A DNA stretch of 64,000 nucleotides from the NCBI GenBank assembly GCA_033063855.1, contig CP093829.1, positions 18,569,537-18,633,536 on the forward strand. Reading direction: 5' to 3'. Under the pieces are notes generated by a model that saw nothing but the letters and a program-made list of their open reading frames with translations, was not told the DNA's origin and searched no databases. This DNA is from Smittia aterrima. Its lineage: Eukaryota; Arthropoda; Insecta; Diptera; Chironomidae. The position numbers and the translations under genes were made by a program. Position 1 is the stretch's first letter. Each line of letters begins with the position of its first letter. This document shows, in pieces, positions 1 through 11,500 of this stretch.

Positions 1-1363
1 CTTCACCGGGAATTTTTTTACGTGCTTTCGTCGTCGGTTCATCCAGCTTTTAATTCAATCCAAAAGTTCTTATTGTGCTGATGCTTAAAGTAGCAGAAGA
101 AAGTTTTTAATTGACATTAATTAAAAAGCTTTAAGCAAAAGTAAACTTGATGTTTATGAACTTTGTGCTCGTCGGTTGTCTGCCATTTAAGTGAATGCGA
201 CGACCTCGTTACTACGTTGTCGTCGCAAAATTTCCATAAATGCAGTTTCCAACATTAAATCATCACCAGAAATTAAATTTGCGCAAATTGGATAAAATTA
301 TTGTCGCGTTTTACCCATTTTGCGAGTTTTCAGCAAATTTCATTGATTTTCCGATGACATCGACAGCTCCACACGACACCAAATCGACAATCAGATCCAT
401 TTCTATTCAAACCGATTCACTGTGAATGATCTCATGAATTATGAATAACTTTATTTTTGAATAAAGGTAAAAAGCCTGAGCTGATGTCATTCACTCGACT
501 AAAAATATCATCAAAAGCTTTTCGCTGATGAAAATTCACTGATAACAGAAACAGCTGAAATTTCATTCGCTTCATTAATTTCTCACATTTTTCTTCGCTT
601 TCTTCGTCCAATGGACATCATCATCAAAAGATTTACAGAGATTAGGCCTTGTTTTACGCTCCAGTGAGTCCATTAATAACAAATCATGAGACATTCATTA
701 TGACAACGCATCACAGCCAAACCTCGACTCATTTAGATGAAGCAATGTGACAACGCGCAATTTCCGCGGAAGATATTTCATTAATTAATATTACACTCGC
801 TTTCATCGTTAAGCTTATGAAACAATGATAAGACGGAATATTTCGCGTCGATGTCAAACGCAAGGAACGGGAATGATAATTTATGATTCGTGTCGTTGCG
901 CATTTTGTTAAAAATCACTTGATGACAACGCTTCTGTATAAACGATACTCTTCATCATTAAAACGGATCAGCTTCGCGTTGTCAGGGGATCAAAAGTTTA
1001 TTCGCGCAAAGCCATTTCAAATATCAGAAATGGATCCACGTGCCGCTCGAATATTCTGCAGGTTTTACGATTTGTTTCGAAAATGAGTCAGATACTAAGT
1101 GAACAATTTTAATCGAACGTCAACATGATGAGGGCGCATTAAAAACAATTTTCCCGTATCGATGGCTATTTGGTTCCGACCGCTACCAATTATTGGCTCG
1201 GTCGTAATGGAAATTTTCTGACTAATTATCTTTCAATGAATTGTTAAATAATGATACGATGCGTTAACTACTTAAAGTTCTTTCGTCGTAATTAAATATT
1301 TTATGGAATTTTATTTCATTTTAAAAATAATTTCAATTTAGCTGGCATTCACATTCTCTGTAA
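1..1363. other. Intergenic DNA downstream of the flippase gene
   Basis: No recognisable exon, RNA gene or repeat was seen. Two short open frames (240-425 and 883-1086, plus strand) have no family resemblance and no splice context. The stretch holds the 3' untranslated region of the minus-strand flippase gene at its right end. Confidence 0.6.
1310..1315 (-). terminator. Candidate polyadenylation signal of the flippase gene
   Basis: The plus strand reads TTTATT, which is AATAAA on the transcribed strand, about 50 bases past the stop codon at 1364-1366. The position is typical for a short 3' untranslated region. The downstream cleavage site was not determined. Confidence 0.5.
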
Positions 1364-1583
1364 TCAAGGAAAGCTTTCTTCTCTCGTGAGTGTTGGTCCA
1401 TACTTTTTCGTTCTCATCTTTTCATTTCCAGGAAAAATTGTTCGGAATTTAATATTTAAAGCTCCGAGAGTGATGATGAGGAAGTCCGGCAATAATCCTG
1501 TTATCTGAATGAGCGTTGTAGATACCCAGAAGAAGGTGGATGCTAGAAGTCTACTGAAAACCATGTAGATCCTGTCGTCTTGG
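1364..1583 (-). CDS. Flippase exon 5 (last), C-terminus
   Basis: Acceptor CAG at 1584-1586. The first base completes an Ala codon left open by exon 4 and the frame runs AQDDRIYMVFSRLL to a TGA at 1364-1366. It encodes the final membrane helix (FFWVSTTLIQITGLL) and a short basic cytosolic tail of about 25 residues, shorter than in many P4-ATPases. Confidence 0.92.
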
Positions 1584-4500
1584 CTGTGGTTTGAAAAATA
1601 TTTTAATTCATTTTCAATTGAAATTATTAAAGTTACTCACGCAAAGAACAAATTGTGCATGTAAGTGATTCCGATAAATGCGATCATCGAGAGCCAAATA
1701 GTCGCCATGAACATGTAAGTCTTGTAGTTCGCTTCAATAACAAGTTTAAGCAGAACAAGAATACAAACGTTGTAGGCAATAAAGACGAAGAAGCAATGAT
1801 AATTAACGGTTGAACCATCGGAAAAGATTGCGGCGTTCTCTGTCCAGATGTACCAAGAGAAGCCATAAATTATCACAGAGTGATATAAACCAAGAAGCAT
1901 CCACGTGTTGAAATGACGAAAGGCGAAAAGTTTGTTGCCGGTTACATCTTGATAAAGAGCAGGATTACTGAAAGAAAGAAGCTTTCAAGGATTGTACGTA
2001 AGTAATGAACAACTCCACTTACCTCATGAGCTTTTCTTCTTCGTGGACTTTCTCAGTTAGCGAAAGGAAGATACAGGCGAGAGTCGTGTACGTGATGTTG
2101 TACAAGGTCAAGAAAAGTGAATCGAAGAGGTTGAAGGTTGACCAGGATGAGGTGGATTGGAAATATAATTGACAAGCCATGAAGACGACGTTTTTGTAAA
2201 AGAAGTAGAGAATGAGGAAAGCAATTCGTTGTGAATAGTAATACCCATGAACTAAGAAGATTCGCTTGAGCATTGAAAACTTTCCAAATGCAAAATCCGC
2301 ACATCGTGCAGCTTGTCTCCCTTCCTTTCCGACAATTCCGATTCCGACGTGAGCTTCTTGAATCATCGATACATCATTAGCTCCATCACCAATCGCTGCC
2401 GTGATTGGTCTAGACGAACATGTCTTTACAAGATGAACGACTTCACATTTTTGGAGAGGACTGAGTCGACAGCAGAGCACAGCATGACATTGGTAAGCCA
2501 AATCTCTGAATTTATTCGGCGAGTGTTTGAGAGCGATAGCGAGACTACTGCCATCAATGAGAAGCGCGTATTGGCTTTCCGGATTTTCTAACAAATCTCT
2601 ATTCAGTAAATCCAATTGCTCGTCGACTTGTCGCTCGTTTAAGCAATCGACAATGATAAACCTTTTTCCATCTTCTGGAATGTGACCACAGCTTAACGAA
2701 ATATTCAAAGCCGTCTCAACTTTATCGCCTGAGAGGACCCAAACTTTGATTCCCGCCTCTCGAATCGCAATCAGAGTATCACGGACATCATCTTGCAATG
2801 CGTCTTCAACGGCAGTGGCTCCGAGAAGTTCTTGGTCTGATTCGATCTTTTGATGACAAGCTTCAACTTTCTCAACTCGATTCGTGAGCGAACAATTTGC
2901 TTCGTTCAACTCTTTTTGAAAGTTTACGAAATCTTCGTAAGAAAGTTTTTTTCGAGCAATCGCAAGAGTTCTCAAACCTAATTTTGCAAAGTCATTGATG
3001 TGATTTTGTGTCCTTTCAGAAATGTCGGCCTTTTGTGATTTGCACAGCGGCAAGACATGGGACTCTGCTCCTTTCGTGTAAAGCCATATCTGTCCGTTCT
3101 TATCCATCACGATCACGCTCATTCTCTTCCGTTCGGAAGTGAACTCTAGGACTTGAAGTCGCTTGAATTGTACGAAGTCATTGTTGTCGTATTTACTGTC
3201 TTCCTCGCTGTTGGGGTGAGCTGTGTCTCCGAGTTTTAATGTGTAAATGTCGTTATGATCGTGAAGATAAACAATTCCCAACCTCGCGCAAGCTTCAACG
3301 AGAGCTTTCTCATCGGGACTCGAAGCTTGATAATTCAAAAGGTCAATTGACCGATCCAAATCTTTTCGATATCTCACTGAATCCTTTCTTTCTGCAACTT
3401 GCTCTTCTGTGTACTGCGGTGCTGCGTAAAATTCACGTTTCGATGATCGAGCGGATGAAGCTCTTCGGAAACCGTTTGATTTTGATGTTGCCGCAGAGTT
3501 GTCATCGTGGAATTTAACGCTTCCAAACGAAACAATCGAATGACTTCTATTCTTTACAAAGGTTTCCATTTCCGTCGTTGGCTCTTCAAATGTCTCTTGA
3601 GAATTTTCGCCAGAAGCTGGAGCAATCTCGAGACTTTTCAAGTCTTCAATCGGCTTATGGAAGATTACTGGAATCTCAGGCTCAGCATTTATAAAAGTTT
3701 CGTAGCTTCCAGCGGCTTCAATTGTATGACAAATGGACAACGCTTCAAAGAATGTGTAAACCGATTTCGAGTGATTTCCAATTTTCTGAGAAATTCTTTG
3801 GTTGACTTCTCGAAGTCCACGGTTTGTGTGGAAAAACATTTTCCCGTTGATTGAACATTGCTTGAAGACCATCACATTCTTCGTTAGTGTTCCCGTCTTG
3901 TCAGAGAACAAAATGTTAACTTGACCAAGTTCTTCGTTCAAGTCTGAAGTGTTTACGATGCACGGCTGATTAGTTTCTTCGTCGAACAAGTGAAGGTCCC
4001 ACTCAAGAAAGAAAGATCCTGCAAATGTTGATTTTAAGTTAAAAGTTAATCAAATCATTTCATCGAATCTCACCAATCAGTTTATGAATCTCAACTGCGA
4101 TGTACAAAGCAAGTGGAATGAAATAATAGAAAAGAAGGAGAAACGAAAAGAAATCTTGAAAGACTCCGGTGTCGGGTTGATTGCCATCGAACTTTTCTTC
4201 AATGAAAGAGTTTCGATAGCGGTCGTAGTAACGTTTCATAATGAAACAAGTGAATACAATCGTCAGAAGGATGATAAGAAAGATTCCGATGTAAGTGTTT
4301 ACGAATCTTTCGGTTGAGCTCATCTTAGCTCTCGTGATTTTACTGTTCAACGCAAGCTTCGTCTTTGCTCCAGTGTAGACAGCGCAAGCAATCACCCATT
4401 CAGTGTTTTTAACTCGTGAACCTCGAAGTAACAAATTTTCTGCCATCAGAGGAATATTTTGTTGAAGTTGAACGTCCTTTGATGTCCCGGCATTTTGAAT

Positions 4501-5225
4501 CGTTGCATTGGACAGTTCGATTCGTCCATTGAATGAGTACAAGTTGGTATGCGATGGTTCACACTCGATATATCCGAGAGTATAAAGCTTTGAAATATCA
4601 AGTTCTGGCAGACCCTTCGGCACCACTAAAGTCTTTAAATTAGTCTCGCCGTCTAAATTGGCTGTTGTGATGAAACATTTTCCTTTATCCGAGCTTTTCA
4701 TTAGCAACAAATCGCATGGAATGTCGCAATCTCGCGCAACTCGTACCAGGTCACCCGGGATAATGTCTTCACATTTGATTTCAACCTCAACTCCGTTGCG
4801 GATGACTTTTACCATTGATTTGTTGACCATGCTGTCAGCTCGATACCGCAAAAAGTCTTCGTAGCCTTGCTTGAACATGGCGACACTAATGACGATGATT
4901 AAAGGAATCAAAGATGCGAGGGGTGATACCGGGGAATCTAAGAAGGACATCAAATACATTTCTGTCATTTATCGGACATGATTTGTCGATTCTCACCGAT
5001 TGACAAAGAAATCGTTGTCATCGTTAGGAAATAAAAGTTTGCGAGTCTTCGAAATTGTTCGGACAAATTTTTCGGCAGAAACGTGAGTGGCGTGTACTTC
5101 GTGGACTTCACGCGGTTCTGTTGGGTTGGAATCTTTTGCTTATTCCTTTTTTCATTGTCCTCGTCGATTGTAGGACCGCCAATTTGTATGCGGAGCGACT
5201 CCTCGATTGTGCTCGTGCGATTTCC
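1364..5225 (-). CDS. P4-type ATPase (phospholipid flippase), ATP11-like class, five visible exons
   Basis: P4-ATPases move phospholipids from the outer to the cytosolic leaflet of plasma and endosomal membranes and usually need a CDC50 partner. Joining 4997-5225, 4074-4937, 2023-4018, 1641-1967 and 1364-1583 gives one uninterrupted frame of 1211 residues. Counting from the first visible codon, the DGET actuator loop is near residue 172, the phosphorylation motif DKTGTLT starts at Asp404, the nucleotide-binding SPDEKAL motif is at 598-604 and the hinge GDGAND starts near 908, followed by the last six membrane helices. The signatures KQGYEDFLR, DSPVSP and NTSDLNEELGQV place it nearest the ATP11 class. 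Oddities are PLAL in helix 4, where relatives carry PISL/PVSM-like motifs, and a serine-rich insert before SPDEKAL. The start codon is not placed: the first exon opens in phase 0 behind a good acceptor. Class assignment is from memory of motifs, not an alignment. Confidence 0.96.
1641..1967 (-). CDS. Flippase exon 4, membrane helices
   Basis: Acceptor CAG at 1968-1970 and donor GTGAGT reading down from 1640, with 55- and 57-base introns on either side. The first base completes a Ser codon and the product opens SNPALYQDVTGNKLFAFRHF, the usual luminal/cytosolic loop, followed by several hydrophobic helices. Confidence 0.93.
2023..4018 (-). CDS. Flippase exon 3, catalytic core
   Basis: Acceptor CAG at 4019-4021, donor GTAAGT reading down from 2022. 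Two leading bases complete a Gly codon and two trailing bases open the next Ser codon. The exon carries DKTGTLT, SPDEKAL, the TAVEDALQDDV and WVLSGDK region, GDGANDVSMIQEAHVGIGI and helices 5 to 8. Between the phosphorylation site and SPDEKAL there is a roughly 100-residue Ser/Arg/Glu-rich insert containing FRRASSARSS. Confidence 0.97.
4074..4937 (-). CDS. Flippase exon 2, actuator domain and helices 2-4
   Basis: I placed the acceptor at TTCTTAG (4938-4940), so the join reads SLSIDSPVSPLAS, matching the VDTPTSPVTS spacing of ATP11 relatives and giving a 59-base intron. An acceptor 24 bases earlier, after 4962, also keeps the frame but would leave a 35-base intron and add eight extra residues, so it is disfavoured. 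Encodes KQGYEDFLRYRAD, the TTANLDGETNLKT actuator motif and helix 4 with IPLALYIAVE. Confidence 0.93.
4997..5225 (-). CDS. Flippase exon 1 (first visible), N-terminal cytosolic region and helix 1
   Basis: Acceptor TTTTCAG at 5226-5228, donor GTGAG reading down from 4996. In frame it reads NRVKSTKYTPLTFLPKN then LSEQFRRLANFYFL, the diagnostic P4-ATPase entry to helix 1. It contains no usable start methionine near its 5' end, so at least one further upstream exon must supply the start. The frame happens to stay open upstream to about 5390 without any ATG, but that stretch includes the pyrimidine tract. Confidence 0.92.
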
Positions 5226-5574
5226 CTGAAAAATTTGTTTGTGTTTGAAAAAGTTTCCCCTAAGCCTACAAGACCTTGGCGAACGGATCCCCCCAAAGTC
5301 GAAATCACTGTGTTTATATCGTTTCTTATCAAAGACTTTTATAACCGCGATAAAACTCGAAATTTCATCGATAACTTGGGAAAAGATGAATGAAGAAATT
5401 TATCTCGGTCGATGTAGTAAAGAGATAAGAAAGTTGGCAAATCAAATTCGTTATCAAATTGGCTCAGTATTAATCTGACTACTAAGATAAGACGGGAAGT
5501 AATGCACTGCGGATGATTTATAATTTCGGACGTGGCGACCGCGACTTTAATTTCACTTTAAATTTGAACTTTAC

Positions 5575-5577
5575 CAT
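5575..5577 (-). CDS. Speculative start micro-exon for the flippase (ATG followed directly by GT)
   Basis: On the minus strand GAAATG is followed immediately by GTAAAG, a usable donor, leaving phase 0, which is what the exon at 4997-5225 requires. This would make the protein begin Met-Gly-Asn-Arg with a 346-base intron. It is the nearest candidate found, but an ATG next to a donor can occur by chance and a more distant first exon is equally possible. Confidence 0.2.
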
Positions 5578-8500
5578 TTCACTTAAACTTTAAATTTTCC
5601 ACTTTTTCTCGAGATATTCCAATTATTTTGATGTGGCCGACATTAATTTCTTTTGGAGCAACATCTGCTCGACGACTCGAACCTTTTCGTACTGATTCGA
5701 TTATCTCGGCGTGCGATATTGAAATGAAATAAAAGCAAAGATAACGATAAGACCAATAAAGAAAAATATTAAAATTTGATCTTTGCACCATAAATTGGAC
5801 TTAACTTGACCGTCAACGTCAACGTTGATGTCTTATCTCTCTGTTGAAGAAGATTATTTAGATATGAAGAATTCATTGAAGCTTCTGTGAAGGGAGGAAA
5901 GGCCCTGACCTCTGAAAGTGAAGTGAACGTTTAACTCGGTTGAATGAATAATAAATTAGCAGAATTAGTCAAAAGCTTCGATAACAGTTAATAAATCAAA
6001 AATTTTGTTATTGAAGCTAATCATTAGTTTCCGATTCGAGTGAAAGATTAGATAAACACGATCCATTGTTGATCAACAGATTTTTATAAATGGATGAGCA
6101 AATTTAGTTTTATCGAATGAAAATAATTCAATTTGTGTAAATTGAATTTCATTGTGATGGAAGTCTCTTTGAGACCATTGCAGTCTGCAAAGATAAATAT
6201 TTCAATTGCTTTAATAAACGTTGTGGATTGTTCTTCTCCTTTCTCCGATTTTCTGGAAGGAAACAAAGCATCAGACGAAATGCGAGTCATTTTAAGAAGA
6301 AATGCTATAGCAACTTCTCGAGAACTCCTTGAACATCTTATTACCTTCTGCTCCGATTGCTTTGGTGCTCTGTTATTTTTAGGACGATCTTAAAGTCGCA
6401 TTAAGAATCGGAAAATGGTTGCGAAGCGAAAAACTGTTTTCAAACTAATTTCATAAATGCAATAAGACGTCAGAGCGGTAATGCTTCCGACAAATTTATT
6501 GTCGTATTAGAAAGAACTTTTAAAATTAATAGGAAGAAGAAGAGACAGAGAGGAGAATAAAGTTCTGAACATCTGATCATAAATAATAAAACTTTATGGA
6601 AGGAAAAATTACTGATAAAGCTTCGAGCACTGAAAATCTTTTCGGGGCATGGAAAATGTTTCGTGCTCGAGCTATTTGATTGCACAAATAAAAACTTTAA
6701 GAACGTGCAGTTTCCAAAATTTACCATGAACACGAATTGTAAATTCAACAAAGCATTGAAATCTAATCAATCACGTGAAAGCTCAATGGGATGCAAAAGT
6801 TTATTGCACATCAAACGAGCTGGAAATATTTTCTTCAGCCAAAAATGTGCACGAATAACTTTTTTCTGTCGTTTCCACGAGGAAACTTGTCTTACAAGCC
6901 AGCATAACATAGAGAGCATTGAATTTTTCATGAAATGAACATATTTGCATATTTGAACGAACATGCAGTTAGATAACGTTCTCATAGATCAAACAGTGAA
7001 AGTTTATAATTTGCTTGAACTTTAACCCTTCAACTTTTCCAAGATAACTTAACATTCGACAGCTCAATAAATTTTCAAGTTGGACTATGAAGTCGTAGTC
7101 TTATTTTATCTATGATGACTTTTATTATGACGGCGGCAACTAACAAGTTAAATATAATTTATTATGCAAGCTCCGTGCTGAGTGTGAATGGACGAAAGAA
7201 ACTTTTTCATTCACCGCTCCGTTCACCGCTCACATCCTGCTTGAGACGATGTTTGTGTGGCAAACACTGAAGGTGCGAATCGTCCAACTCGAACTGATGA
7301 GTCGAGAGAAAAAGCTGACAGTTCGAGTTTGTTTTTCCAGAGTCAACTTTTTTTTTGTTTAGTTTGTCTTGCTCGGGAAAAATAGCACAGTTTCAGGTTT
7401 AGAACGTGATGTGAACCTTAATCACCATTAACCATGACAAATTATTGCTTTCTACCCTACGGAATGTAATTTCGAGCGTATGATGGATAATCAAGAACAA
7501 TATTTTCCTCGCAGGTTCAAAAATAAACATTTATCGATCGAGGAAGGGATGTCAACGCCACGCTTTACTTTCACTGCACAAACGATTATCGTTTCAACTG
7601 AAAATTGCTTTCCACCACAATAAAGTCTTTCGAAAAGAAAACAAGCAATAAATCCATCCACCTTTTCAATATTTAAGTTGATTCCTTTGTTCATTCAACG
7701 AGCTTTGTTTTCCAATTCCAATTTGCCATTCATGGCCTCGAGCCAAGTGCTTTTGAACTTGAAGGAAAAGTTTCGTGTCATTACAAGTTCGATTTGTTTT
7801 TACCTTAGCGTGCAGATCGTTAGTGTCAGTTGTTCCTCCAGTGGCAAGAACGAGACTCAGAATGGCGTTTCTCTCTTCGCCTCCATCTATCATTCAAGTA
7901 AAAGCTTAAAACAGGCAGTTATGGCTTTCTTTGTGTAAATTTATACGTTTTCGGATCCGGCATATGAAACAAAGCGGACAAAACCCTTTTCCCAAGCTGA
8001 GAATGCTCACAATTTTCCCTTCTCGCCTTTCAAAATGAAAAAGAAAAGAGAAATTATTCAGGGTAAATAAGCGATCCCTTTTTTCTGGTGTTTATGCTGG
8101 TCAGATCAGAAAGTGATTTTGAAATTACGGACGACGAGGCGGGGGAAACTACATTAAAGTGTCACGATGATGTTAAGGCAACTGAGACTTTGCTGTGTAA
8201 GGAATAAGTTCTGGGTCGACGGTAAGTAATTGATTTTCATTTTCGATATTTATTGTCGAACAAGACTAAGATGGAAAGAGTTTATTAAATCTAATGAACC
8301 GACCGAATGCTTTAAGGTTCCTCCGATTATGACGTCGATTTGTCTTGCCAGAACTTCCTCTTCCTTTGGTTGAACGAAGCGAGAGTTTACCTCGCAATCA
8401 GTTTCTGCTCGACTATAAATTGCGAATCAGCTTTCTTTGCTTTCGTTTTCATGGGGACGAGGTTTTTGGGTCTCCAGGAAATCTCGCTGGCGGTGATAGC

Positions 8501-11500
8501 GAAAGCGGAAAGAAAATTTCTTTCAGATTGCCCAAGCGAAAGCTCATCTTCATTCCCATAAATTACCTTCTCCCCCCACACCAAATCGATTTCGGAATTC
8601 CTCAACTTGAAAAGGGTTTTTGTTATTTTATTTTTATTTCGCTAGCGAATCGAAACGGAAGGAAAGCTTTTCCTTTCGCCATCAGAGAGAGAGAGAGATG
8701 AGCATGTGAAAGCTCCAATTATACGCCTTATTTGTTTGATTGATATCCTACGTACGCATGGCGATGATAACAATCTATCAAGGTCTGCACTCAGCCGAAT
8801 CAATTGATCGAATTGATTTCTTCTTCACTTTATTTCGACTTCCAAGAAGTTCACGCTCGGATTCCGATTACCTTCTTGAGTGTCGGAAAGGGACAAACAA
8901 GCATTCTTCGATCATCGACAAGGCAACGCTTTTGTTAAATGGTTTTTCTCTCCTTTCATACCACTCGACACCCGTGACACTTCATTCATTGAATTATTCA
9001 TGTTGAGCAAGAGCTGTTAATGGGAAATTATTCGCCTCGAGTTGTTAAATGACCAGTGTCGATTTACGTCAACTCAAATGAGATGGGAAGTCATAGAATG
9101 CGATTGTTTGGACAGGCTCAAATGTCATTTAGCCAAGTGCTCTTTATTTTCTCTTTCATTGAATTGATTTCTTAAGTGCGGCAATAACTCGAGAAAATAA
9201 TTATCACTCGAAGTAGAAACAATTTTAATCAGAAGCTCTCACGATTTAACAAATACCAATGAAGCACGTTCAAGTATTTAAGTTTCCGAAAAGCGGAAAA
9301 GCTGATTCAAATGAACGCAGATACATTTATTTATTCACATTGAATGGAATTCCATGTAAATCCAAATTAAATTACGAGCGTAGGAAGACGAAGCCTCGTC
9401 TCCATACATGAGATGGTGATACTTCTAAAGCTTTGATTGAAAGAAACTTCCGGTGACATTCGAATTGAATTTTCTTTTCCTGTGTTTTGAAATAAGCAAA
9501 ATATTTGAGAAGGGTTGACATCTCGATCAAAATAACTTTCTTCTCAAAGATAAGCTAGTCACCCCGGACTTTGGTATTTGATCGCTTATTTACATTTCAG
9601 ATTTTCTCTGATTTCAATTCATCGAAGCTCTTGCTAAAGCGACAAAGAGTTGAGACATCTCAAGCTCACCTGTGCAGCAGCTTTTCGCTGCCTGATGAAC
9701 AAATAAAGTTTACGATATCGATCGATTGCGCGATTTTCGTAAAAGGCAAACAAAACAAACGAGAAGCTGCAGAAGCTATCGAATGGAATTGTTTCCGTGC
9801 TTGTGTGTCACGAGGGGTGGAGATGGCAAAGAAGAAAGTATTTCACCTTTTGTGTAATAAAATGAATCATTTGTGTTATCACAACTCGCAATAAAGCTCC
9901 AATCCCTCACATAACAATTTTAATATCGTTTTCTCTCCACATGCGAACTTCTCCTTCGAACTTCCTTTCATTGCTCGCTTTGTGCCTTTACGCGATTACA
10001 TTGCGACATCACCGAACTTCTCAGGAAGGAAAATTAGAATTTGGAACCCAATTGCGAGAAAAGTTCTCCGAGCGTTCATCATCCGAAGTAATCGTTACAA
10101 AATTATTTATGGAACTTTCTTCTCGTAATTGATACGACGCTGCTAATTTGGTTAGAAGAAGTTGACTGGTGTGGAAAATTGAGGAATGGGATTCAAAAGG
10201 GTTTTCCTGAGGCTTGCGTCATGTCTTACGAAAGTGTAAAGTTAGCATTATTATGATCGTTAGAGAAGCTGTAATCCTTCAAAGTCATAGATAAACTTGT
10301 GATCTACATTGAAAAGTTTCTTCGCGAAAGCTTCCTGTTTAATATCCGAGAGAGCTTAATAGAATGAAAACATCGTCGAGTGTAGGAGAGATTGTGAAAT
10401 TTGTCATTCGTGAAACCATTACAGTTTGAATCAAATTTTATCATCGAGCAGCGTCGTATCCTACCTGTCGTAATCGCTCCTCCACTCGCAGAGCTATCGT
10501 AAGTTGGTTTACCCAGTTTAAAGGTTCATTAAGTAGAAAATTTAATCATTGAGACGACAACCCAAAAGCATGAGAAAAAAGGTTTTGCGAGCTGAGAATG
10601 TGAAAGAGTTTTTAGTGGTTTATGCTGCTTGAGCAATGCTCGGACCGTTCTCGAAAGAAAAGGCTTCGAGGAAGTTTCAAGGTGAAGAAAAGTTTTTCTC
10701 CATTTTCCAGTCGCAATTCAACAACATGCGAAACGAGAAAGTTTGTTTTTTTCTGCTGCGCCATCTGATGCCATGTGAATCTGTTGTCTCTTGGGAATCG
10801 ATCGATGATTCGCCAGAGCTGCGAACAAAAATTTCTTTCATCAGTGAACATTGAAATTCCAAGCGAGTGAGTAAATTTCATGAATTGGAACCGTAAATGC
10901 CACCGTGTCATCGTAGAGAAAACTTCCGAAAATAACAGCGAAAGTATTTTTAGACTCTCGAGTCTCTCGAGCTTTATCGTGAAAGCTGCTTTGAACCGAA
11001 ACTCTCTAGAAATTGAAAGAAATCGATTTACTGTTGAAAAGAGATAACAAAAATTGTGCTTGGGCATGGATGAGAAGGTTGAAGCTCAATCCACTGACAC
11101 ACAAATAGTAAACGAGTTCCATTAAATCGACGATGCATCATTTGCTTTAAAGGTCAATGTTTGTGTTACCTTTAAACATCGAGAGAGAAATATTTTGCTA
11201 CTGAAAAACGTCAAACGATGTTTATTGCTAACCGATCAATTAACTTTGTCTGATCATTTTCAATTAAATTATCCGAAAGTCTCGAGGGCCTCATTAAGTT
11301 TCATGAGAAAATTGATTTGCAATGTTTCGGGTTCATTTCGTTGAATTATTAATGAATAAGCGGGGGCGAGTCTGCGTTTCGAGGCGAGAATTAAATCTGT
11401 CGCGTCTCATTGACGAACGCTCTCTTGGGTGAGAATCACCTTCAACAGAGTTTGACCTTACCGCTCAATTTATTATCGATAATTAAACTGAGCTTAATTC

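Noticed and set aside
4938..4996. A 35-base intron ending at 4962 in the flippase
   Set aside because: It keeps the frame but would be unusually short and adds eight residues not expected in the family; the acceptor at 4938-4940 gives a 59-base intron and the conserved DSPVSP join.
5108..5332. Open frame ending RFQPNRTA that looks like a flippase N-terminus broken by a stop
   Set aside because: The NRT resemblance is a coincidence of overlapping frames. A different frame of the same exon reads NRVKSTKYTPLTFLPKN and continues into helix 1, so there is no frameshift or pseudogene.
10612..11067. 151-codon minus-strand open frame in the intergenic region
   Set aside because: No family resemblance, overlapping open frame on the other strand, and no promoter or poly(A) context; treated as chance.
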